A DNA stretch of 11,765 nucleotides, taken from NCBI GenBank assembly GCA_018402605.1, contig JAGYIK010000033.1, positions 1-11,765 of the forward strand, read 5' to 3'. The notes under the pieces were generated by a model. The model was given only the letters and a program-made list of their open reading frames with translations, did no database searches and had not been told where the DNA came from. The translations under genes and the position numbers were made by a program. This document shows, piece by piece, positions 6,663-11,765 of the stretch (the first letter of the stretch is position 1; the number at the start of each line of letters is the position of its first letter). Origin of the DNA: Litorivicinus sp. (GTDB taxonomy: Bacteria > Pseudomonadota > Gammaproteobacteria > Pseudomonadales > Litorivicinaceae).

Positions 6663-7037
6663 TTATTCGACGGAACTCCAGCCAATGCCAACCAGAATAT
6701 TTTCTCTGAAGAGCAGCGCTCGTAGATCCTCCACTCCGTTCTGCTGACCACGGAAATACAGCACATCGTAGACTTCACCGCCCTTCACGTAATGCTCAGC
6801 CAATGATTTTCCATCATCGACCTGCACCGCAGGACCCAACAGCTTCAGGACTTCATCCATAGATTGACCGACATCAACCTTTGAAAAATCGAGATTGGAC
6901 GAATTAATCATCGAAGATTGCGCGTCACCGACCGACTCTGAAACACCGCCCCACTGATCGACATTCCATGACTCCGGAAGCATTGAGCACGAGGCGAGAA
7001 TCAAAGAAGCGCCAAAAATCATTATAAATCGCATCAT
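6663..7037 (-). CDS. Small lipoprotein, BamE/SmpA-like
   Basis: This is a 124-residue lipoprotein. A hydrophobic N-terminus leads to the lipobox 'LASC' with the lipidated cysteine at 17. Residue +2 is serine, so sorting to the outer membrane is expected. The mature part has a Ser/Asn-rich linker, then 'VDVGQSMDEVLKLLGPAV' (about 54-71) followed by 'EHYVKGGEVYDVLYFR'. That helix-then-strand pattern is typical of the BamE/SmpA/OmlA and DUF3192 group of small envelope lipoproteins. It is probably not BamE itself, since the match is only to the general fold. Two adjacent ATGs are possible starts; the ribosome site is weak. It stands between nagA (64 bp away) and the iron operon (84 bp to the fbpA start) with no clear link to either. 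Confidence 0.72.
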   Translation of the reverse strand: MMRFIMIFGASLILASCSMLPESWNVDQWGGVSESVGDAQSSMINSSNLDFSKVDVGQSMDEVLKLLGPAVQVDDGKSLAEHYVKGGEVYDVLYFRGQQNGVEDLRALLFRENILVGIGWSSVE

Positions 7038-7101
7038 GTATCACTCATGTTGTTGTAAACCGTATTGAACCTTATCTCAGCCCAGATGTCTCGATCGGGT
7101 C

Positions 7102-8175
7102 TCAAATCATCTGACCATCGATCCAGACCGACTCTGGCCCAGAATCACCCCATACCACCAGATCGGCCGCACTGGCCCAATCCAGCCGACCAAAGTACTC
7201 AGCCAGCCACTCAGCAGGGCGCGTTGCCACCATGGCAACAATCTCTGACCATGAGAGACCAAATCGACGTAAGGTTTCGATGGTCGTGGTCGCGGTCGAG
7301 GCGCTGCCCGCCAGGGTGCCATCGGCTAACCTGACCGCGCCATTGGCTTTATGGACCCGATGCGACCCCAAGGCATACTCCCCATCTGGCATCCCTGCAG
7401 CCGCAGTCGCATCGGTGACACCATAGAGCTTGGCAACTTGCCGACGTGCGAGTTGAAACGCGGGCTCTTCCACATGCAACCCATCACAAATGATTTCTGA
7501 AAATTCAGCATGGTTTAGGGCCGCCAATGCAACACCCGGCTGCCGATGGGATACGCCACTCATTGCATTATAAATGTGAGTAATACCGTGCCCGGACGCA
7601 AGGAGTGACTCTGCGCGGTGATAGGGGCATCCAGAGTGTCCGATTTGTAAACGCACATTGAATTCTTGAGCAAGCGCTGGAATCAAGCCATCTGGATCCT
7701 GTTCAGGTGCGTAGGTCATTACCCGCACGACCCCGGATGAGAACCAGGATGCCAATTCGGCCGCATCAACCGGTCGGGTCCGCTCCGGCTGTGCGCCTAA
7801 TTTTTGCGGGCTCAGATATGGACCCTCTAGATGTACGCCATGGCATCGTGCTTCGCCGGGTTGCCGATCTGCCATCACGCGCGCAGCAGCCTGCAAGACG
7901 CAATCAATTGCATCACGCTCGGCAGTCACTGTGGTTGCCAGAAATCCAGTCATGCCGAAACGTGCATGGGTCTTGGCCAACTGCCGAATCCCAGCTTCGC
8001 CATCCATAACATCGCCACCGCCACCGCCGTGATTATGCCAATCCAAAACCCCTGGCAGGATCCATTGATCTGGTGCGCTTGCGAGAGGCTCAATGGCCAC
8101 AATCCGGTCTGTAAACTGCAGGCGCGCGGCTAGGATCCCTGCGCCGGTGACAACCTGCCCTTCAAGTGTATTCAT
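7102..8175 (-). CDS. nagA: N-acetylglucosamine-6-phosphate deacetylase
   Basis: NagA removes acetate from GlcNAc-6-phosphate to give glucosamine-6-phosphate, in amino-sugar use and cell-wall recycling. This 357-residue amidohydrolase shows the motifs in order: 'HNHGGGGGD' (47-55), 'HLEGPYLSPQKLGAQ' with metal ligand E117, 'GHSGC' with H180, 'THIYNAM' with H200, 'DGLHV' with H234, and 'TDATAAAGMPDG' with catalytic D255. The N-terminal HxH pair is kept, unlike in E. coli NagA, so a two-metal site is possible. The length is slightly below the usual 370-390. The ATG at 8173-8175 lies inside the end of the kinase gene (14-nt overlap), so the two are probably translated together. The deaminase nagB and any sugar transporter are absent from the window. 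Confidence 0.93.
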   Translation of the reverse strand: MNTLEGQVVTGAGILAARLQFTDRIVAIEPLASAPDQWILPGVLDWHNHGGGGGDVMDGEAGIRQLAKTHARFGMTGFLATTVTAERDAIDCVLQAAARVMADRQPGEARCHGVHLEGPYLSPQKLGAQPERTRPVDAAELASWFSSGVVRVMTYAPEQDPDGLIPALAQEFNVRLQIGHSGCPYHRAESLLASGHGITHIYNAMSGVSHRQPGVALAALNHAEFSEIICDGLHVEEPAFQLARRQVAKLYGVTDATAAAGMPDGEYALGSHRVHKANGAVRLADGTLAGSASTATTTIETLRRFGLSWSEIVAMVATRPAEWLAEYFGRLDWASAADLVVWGDSGPESVWIDGQMI

Positions 8176-9031
8176 CAGTCGACCACCTCTGTAGATCGAG
8201 CGTCACCCGACCCGATGCATCTAACCACAACCCATCGAGAGCATCACCTTTGGCATCCACAATCGGCAGACCAAATTCGCGCAAGCGATCGACATAACAG
8301 CCCGTCAAACCGCCGACGAGCGCAATCGGCAACTGCGATGGAACAGCACTCAGGAGATCAACGAGCGCACTGACACCTTCATCGATCACACGCTTCGGAA
8401 GCGGTGCACCCGCATCGGCCAAGGTAAATACCACCGGAGCCAGTGCTGCAAAGTCTGCTGGTTTTGCTTGCTGTCCAAAGGCCACCCACTCGGGGAGTGT
8501 TGCACCCATGCCAAGCGCCATCGCGACATGCTCCGAGGCATCATCCAAAAGACCGCGGTCTGCTTCCTGTGCGAGCAACTGGACCACCCGTCGGCCGACC
8601 CACGCACCACCACCCTCATCACCTAAGACGAAACCAAGCCCACCTCTGCGATGAATCACACCATCGTGCGTCTGCCAAGACAAGGCCACACCAGTCCCCA
8701 CCGTGAGACACGCGCCTGGAGCACCCAAAAACGCGCCGCAAAGCCCCGAATCCCGGTCAGAAATCAGTGTCGTCGGCCACCGCGCTTGCGCCAGAAACGC
8801 CTCACGAGCGCCTGTGCTCTCGACTCCGGCGAGACCAGCAAAAATGTGCGTCGACTGAGGAACCCCAGGTGTCTCGAGTCCAGCGCGGATTGACGCCCAA
8901 ACAATCTCCGCTCCGAGGGTCAGATTACCCGGACCAGACCGACTCTCAGACAGGATATCGCCGGTCGCTGCATCGATGACACGAATACGGGTCTTGGACC
9001 CACCGCCATCAACCAGCGCCCAGATGGTCAC
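8162..9031 (-). CDS. nagK: N-acetylglucosamine kinase, BadF/BadG/BcrA/BcrD family
   Basis: This 289-residue sugar kinase belongs to the ASKHA (actin-like) ATPases. It has the phosphate-1 loop 'DGGGSKT' (8-14), 'SGPGN' (32-36), a catalytic-type aspartate in 'ISDRDSG' (90-96), 'VGTGVA' (111-116) as phosphate-2 loop, and 'LGDEGGGAWVG' (136-146), all typical of the GlcNAc/glucosamine kinase branch. It would make GlcNAc-6-phosphate, the substrate of the adjacent NagA. The choice of GlcNAc over glucosamine rests on that neighbour and is inference. The start is a GTG at 9029-9031 overlapping the decarboxylase stop by 4 nt (GTGA). The stop overlaps nagA by 14 nt. This is the BadF type, unrelated in signature to the ROK-type NagK of E. 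coli. Confidence 0.8.
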   Translation of the reverse strand: MTIWALVDGGGSKTRIRVIDAATGDILSESRSGPGNLTLGAEIVWASIRAGLETPGVPQSTHIFAGLAGVESTGAREAFLAQARWPTTLISDRDSGLCGAFLGAPGACLTVGTGVALSWQTHDGVIHRRGGLGFVLGDEGGGAWVGRRVVQLLAQEADRGLLDDASEHVAMALGMGATLPEWVAFGQQAKPADFAALAPVVFTLADAGAPLPKRVIDEGVSALVDLLSAVPSQLPIALVGGLTGCYVDRLREFGLPIVDAKGDALDGLWLDASGRVTLDLQRWSTDEYT

Positions 9032-10182
9032 GCGCGCTCGATCCCCGGCACACTATCGGGAAGGGTCCGCGTCACCACCTTGGGCGGCGCAATCCCATTA
9101 AAGTGTGTGGCACTCGCTAAGGTATAGGCGCCCATTTCATGCATCACCACCACGTCATTCATATTCAAAACCGGAAATTGTGGAAACCGACCCAACTCAT
9201 CAATCGAGTCACAAGTCGGTCCAGCAAAGACGCAGGGCGCTATTTCTTCCGCTGACGTGTACACAGTCATTCGGTATTGCATCCCATCGAACAACCGACC
9301 GGATTGCGCCCCATAGACACCGTCATCTAAATAGAACCACCAGGCATCACCCCGTCGAGCACGCCCAACCACCTTGCAGACGAGAGCCATCGCCGGTGCT
9401 GAGATCACACGCCCAGGCTCCGCCATGATCTGCATGCCATCGGGCACCGTCTGCAGCACCTCACGAATCGGCGCACAGAATGCCATCAGATCAATGGGGT
9501 CATTGAGATAGTGCGCGGGGAAACCGCCACCAATATCAATCCGCTGAATCGGTGGGAGTTCCTCAGCGAGGATCGCCTCACACAGCTTCAAACAATGCGC
9601 CAACGCCTCCGCATGCGTGTAGGCACTCGCGGCCTGCGACCCAACATGAAAGCACAATCCATCGACTCGAATACCCGAATCGTTGGCCACATCCAAAATA
9701 CTCAAAGCGTCCTTTGGCATGGCACCGAACTTCTTACTCAGATCGATCGGTGCATCCGGTGCGATAAAGGACAAACGCAACATCACTCGAATGGCATGTC
9801 GATAAGGGATTAACTTCCAAAGCTCGTCTACATTATCGACAACAAAGGTCGTTACACCGCTCGCGACAGCTCGCTCAATTTCAGCATCGGTTTTAATGGG
9901 ATGGGTGTGAATCATGCGGCTCGCACCGACACCCACCGATTCGAGCATACGGATCTCTGCCGCACTGGCCACATCAAATTGCGCACCCTCGGCTGCCAAT
10001 GTCGATAACAGTTCAGGATAGGGGTTTGATTTCACGGCATAGAAGAGATCAACGCCCGGCAATGCCTGAGACAGGCCAGCCCACTGTGCACGGCACACCT
10101 GTGGGTCAAACACCATGGCAGGCGTGGTGTCGACAAGCGACAACCACTCACTCGCGGCTTCGCGTGGCTCGAGATGAATCAA
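9028..10182 (-). CDS. PLP-dependent decarboxylase, fold III (ornithine decarboxylase-like)
   Basis: This 384-residue enzyme belongs to the Orn/DAP/Arg decarboxylase 2 family and most resembles eukaryotic-type ornithine decarboxylase, which makes putrescine. Visible motifs are the PLP lysine K51 in 'YAVKSNP', 'FHVGSQ' (H179), the phosphate-binding 'GGGFP' (218-222), 'EPGR' (255-258), 'DDGVYG' (286-291) with a substrate aspartate, the catalytic cysteine C324 in 'GPTCDS', and Y353 in 'GAYT'. The second-subunit residues of the dimer site (Cys, Tyr) are all present, so it should be active. Lysine or a related diamine precursor cannot be excluded. The start is a TTG at 10180-10182 with GAGGA seven bases upstream; the first ATG is inside the conserved 'TPAMVFD' and too late. 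It heads a unit with the GlcNAc kinase and nagA (4-nt overlap with the kinase). Confidence 0.88.
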   Translation of the reverse strand: MIHLEPREAASEWLSLVDTTPAMVFDPQVCRAQWAGLSQALPGVDLFYAVKSNPYPELLSTLAAEGAQFDVASAAEIRMLESVGVGASRMIHTHPIKTDAEIERAVASGVTTFVVDNVDELWKLIPYRHAIRVMLRLSFIAPDAPIDLSKKFGAMPKDALSILDVANDSGIRVDGLCFHVGSQAASAYTHAEALAHCLKLCEAILAEELPPIQRIDIGGGFPAHYLNDPIDLMAFCAPIREVLQTVPDGMQIMAEPGRVISAPAMALVCKVVGRARRGDAWWFYLDDGVYGAQSGRLFDGMQYRMTVYTSAEEIAPCVFAGPTCDSIDELGRFPQFPVLNMNDVVVMHEMGAYTLASATHFNGIAPPKVVTRTLPDSVPGIERA

Positions 10183-10216
10183 TCGCGGATCCTCAGAATG
10201 TCTTTAAGGACGCGCG

Positions 10217-10244
10217 ATATTAGAGAAATTTTCAGATTTTTCAA
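10217..10244 (-). promoter_or_regulatory. Putative sigma70 promoter of the decarboxylase-nagK-nagA unit
   Basis: On the minus strand a -35 box TTGAAA (10239-10244, five of six matches) is followed after 16 bp by TAATAT (10217-10222, four of six matches). It lies in the 67-bp gap between the parE stop and the TTG start, giving a leader of about 30 nt with the GAGGA ribosome site. I see no hairpin terminator after parE, so read-through from parE is also possible. Confidence 0.5.
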
Positions 10245-10249
10245 CCGCT

Positions 10250-11765
10250 TCAGGCGATATCGGCCAAATGCCCGCTGTCCTCGAGCCACCGCTTTCTGTC
10301 CGGAGCACGCTTCTTACCCAATAAACGGTCCATGACCTCATCCGTCGTCATATCACCCTCTTGGTCGTCAAGCACCAACTGGACCAGGCGCCGTGTATCT
10401 GGATCCATGGTCGTGACACGCAGTTGCGCAGGGTTCATCTCACCCAGACCCTTAAAACGCGTCACGGAGATCTTGCCTGTGCGCTTTTCCGCACTCAGTC
10501 GATCCAAAACACCCTGCTTTTCCGCGTCATCGAGCGCATAGAACACCTCTTTGCCCACATCCACACGGTACAACGGCGGCATTGCGACGAACACGTGACC
10601 GCCGTCCACAACAGGACGGAAATGCTTCACAAAGAGCGCGCACAATAAGGTCGCAATGTGCAATCCATCACTGTCCGCATCGGCGAGGATGCAGACTTTG
10701 CCATACCGCAATCCAGTGAGATCATCTGAGCCCGGATCAACACCGATCGCGACAGCAATATCGTGGACCTCCTGACTGGCCAAAATCTCGCCTGAATCAA
10801 CTTCCCACGTATTGAGGATTTTCCCTCGAAGCGGCATCACCGCCTGAAACTCTCGATCGCGCGCCTGTTTCGCCGACCCGCCCGCTGAGTCGCCCTCAAC
10901 AAGGAACAATTCGCCAGCCATTTGATCGCTGCCTGCGCAATCGGCCAGCTTCCCGGGCAAGGCTGGGCCCTGCGTGATTTTTTTTCGCGCCACCTGCTTT
11001 CGTGATTTCAGTCGCCGTTGCGCTGCTGAAATCGCCAATTCAGCCAGCGCATCGCCAACTTGCGTATTGGAGTTGAGATAGAGACTAAAGGCATCACGGA
11101 CAACGCCACCGACAAAGACCGCACATTCGCGCGAACTGAGTCGCTCTTTGGTCTGACCTGAAAACTGCGGGTCTTCAAGCTTCACACTCAACACATAGGC
11201 ACACCGCTCCCACAGGTCATCCGGCGAGAGCTTCAGGCCCCGCGGCAACAAGTTTCGGAACTCACAATACTCACGCAGTGCGTCCATCAGACCGGTGCGC
11301 AGTCCGTTAACATGGGTGCCACCTTGCGCGGTCGGGATCAGGTTCACATAGGACTCAGTCACCAAGTCGCCACCCTCAGGAAGCCATGTCAGCGCCCATT
11401 CGACCGCCTCATGCGTCGCCGCAAACTGCCCGACATAGGGCGACTCGGGAATCGCTTCTGCATCACCAATTTCGGAAGAAAGATAATCAGTGAGGCCTTG
11501 CTGATAACACCACGTGTCTTCCTCGCCACTTTTTTCGTCGCGCAGACGGATGGTTAGACCGGAGCACAACACGGCTTTCGCGCGAAGGAGGTGCTTTAGC
11601 CGCGATATCGAGATATTCGGTGAGTCAAAGTAGCTGGGATCGGGCTTAAAGCGCACCGTGGTTCCCGTCTCTTTCTTCAGGCAGGTCCCGATTTCAGAGA
11701 GCTCGCGCACTTTCTCGCCGCTGGCAAAACCAATGTCATAACGCGTTCCTTGGCGGCGGACCTCA
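10250..11765 (-). CDS. parE: DNA topoisomerase IV subunit B (partial, 5' end outside window)
   Basis: ParE is the ATPase subunit of topoisomerase IV, which with ParC separates linked daughter chromosomes. The frame is open to the right edge, so the GTG near 11710 is not the start; the residues before it (EVRR, RYDIGF, SGEK) continue the family pattern. About 504 codons are present of roughly 630, so the first ~125 residues with most of the GHKL ATP-binding site are missing. Seen in order are 'YVNLIPT..GGTHVNGLR', the QTK loop 'GQTKERLSS', the TOPRIM motifs 'LVEGDSAGGS' (catalytic Glu) and 'LADADSDGLHI' (Mg-binding Asp), and the C-terminal 'RFKGLGEMNP' and 'TTMDPDTRRLVQL'. The blocks closely follow gammaproteobacterial ParE rather than GyrB: it lacks the GyrB C-terminal insertion. 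The gene ends 67 bp before the decarboxylase gene. Confidence 0.96.
   Translation of the reverse strand, partial: EVRRQGTRYDIGFASGEKVRELSEIGTCLKKETGTTVRFKPDPSYFDSPNISISRLKHLLRAKAVLCSGLTIRLRDEKSGEEDTWCYQQGLTDYLSSEIGDAEAIPESPYVGQFAATHEAVEWALTWLPEGGDLVTESYVNLIPTAQGGTHVNGLRTGLMDALREYCEFRNLLPRGLKLSPDDLWERCAYVLSVKLEDPQFSGQTKERLSSRECAVFVGGVVRDAFSLYLNSNTQVGDALAELAISAAQRRLKSRKQVARKKITQGPALPGKLADCAGSDQMAGELFLVEGDSAGGSAKQARDREFQAVMPLRGKILNTWEVDSGEILASQEVHDIAVAIGVDPGSDDLTGLRYGKVCILADADSDGLHIATLLCALFVKHFRPVVDGGHVFVAMPPLYRVDVGKEVFYALDDAEKQGVLDRLSAEKRTGKISVTRFKGLGEMNPAQLRVTTMDPDTRRLVQLVLDDQEGDMTTDEVMDRLLGKKRAPDRKRWLEDSGHLADIA

Noticed and set aside
7094..7130. GGTCT...AGACC inverted repeat around the nagA stop
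   Set aside because: The arms are five bases with a long loop and no T-run; it is likely chance.
10250..11710. Apparent parE start at a GTG near 11710
   Set aside because: The frame stays open to the window edge and the upstream residues continue the ParE pattern, so the gene is simply cut by the window.

Overview
The window looks like chromosomal DNA from a gammaproteobacterium, possibly marine. The strongest taxonomic clue is the ParE fragment at the right edge. It keeps the long gammaproteobacterial blocks around the QTK loop, the TOPRIM motifs and the C-terminus. Gene density is high, gaps are short, several genes overlap, and start codons other than ATG are used (TTG twice, GTG once, possibly CTG once). 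I see no tRNA, rRNA, CRISPR array, insertion sequence or phage gene. No stretch over 300 bases lacks a gene.

Reading along the minus strand, which carries every gene but one, the order starts at the right edge. First comes parE (topoisomerase IV subunit B, 5' end cut by the window). A likely sigma70-type promoter follows, then a tightly packed three-gene unit: a fold-III PLP decarboxylase of the ornithine decarboxylase type, a BadF/BadG-type N-acetylglucosamine kinase, and nagA (GlcNAc-6-phosphate deacetylase). Overlaps of 4 and 14 nt suggest translational coupling. The kinase and NagA form consecutive steps, GlcNAc to GlcNAc-6-P to GlcN-6-P. Why a polyamine-type decarboxylase leads this unit is not obvious.

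A small BamE/SmpA-like lipoprotein gene follows. Next is a ferric iron ABC importer operon, fbpA-fbpB-fbpC (periplasmic binding protein, fused double permease, ATPase), whose promoter carries overlapping inverted repeats placed like an iron-responsive (Fur-type) operator. Twelve bases after fbpC comes a PPK2-family polyphosphate kinase, apparently in the same operon. A 260-residue exported protein of unknown function follows.

The left end (1-2084) is less familiar. It holds that exported protein, a convergent Rap1a/Tai-type periplasmic immunity-like protein (the only plus-strand gene), a divergent small exported protein of unknown function, and the N-terminal part of a membrane-anchored coiled-coil protein that may be an M23 peptidase. 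The three exported proteins each carry exactly two cysteines in the predicted mature chain. I found no complete new system. The best leads are this cluster of small exported proteins, the decarboxylase/amino-sugar unit, the iron-polyphosphate operon, and start-codon arrangements that may set protein ratios.
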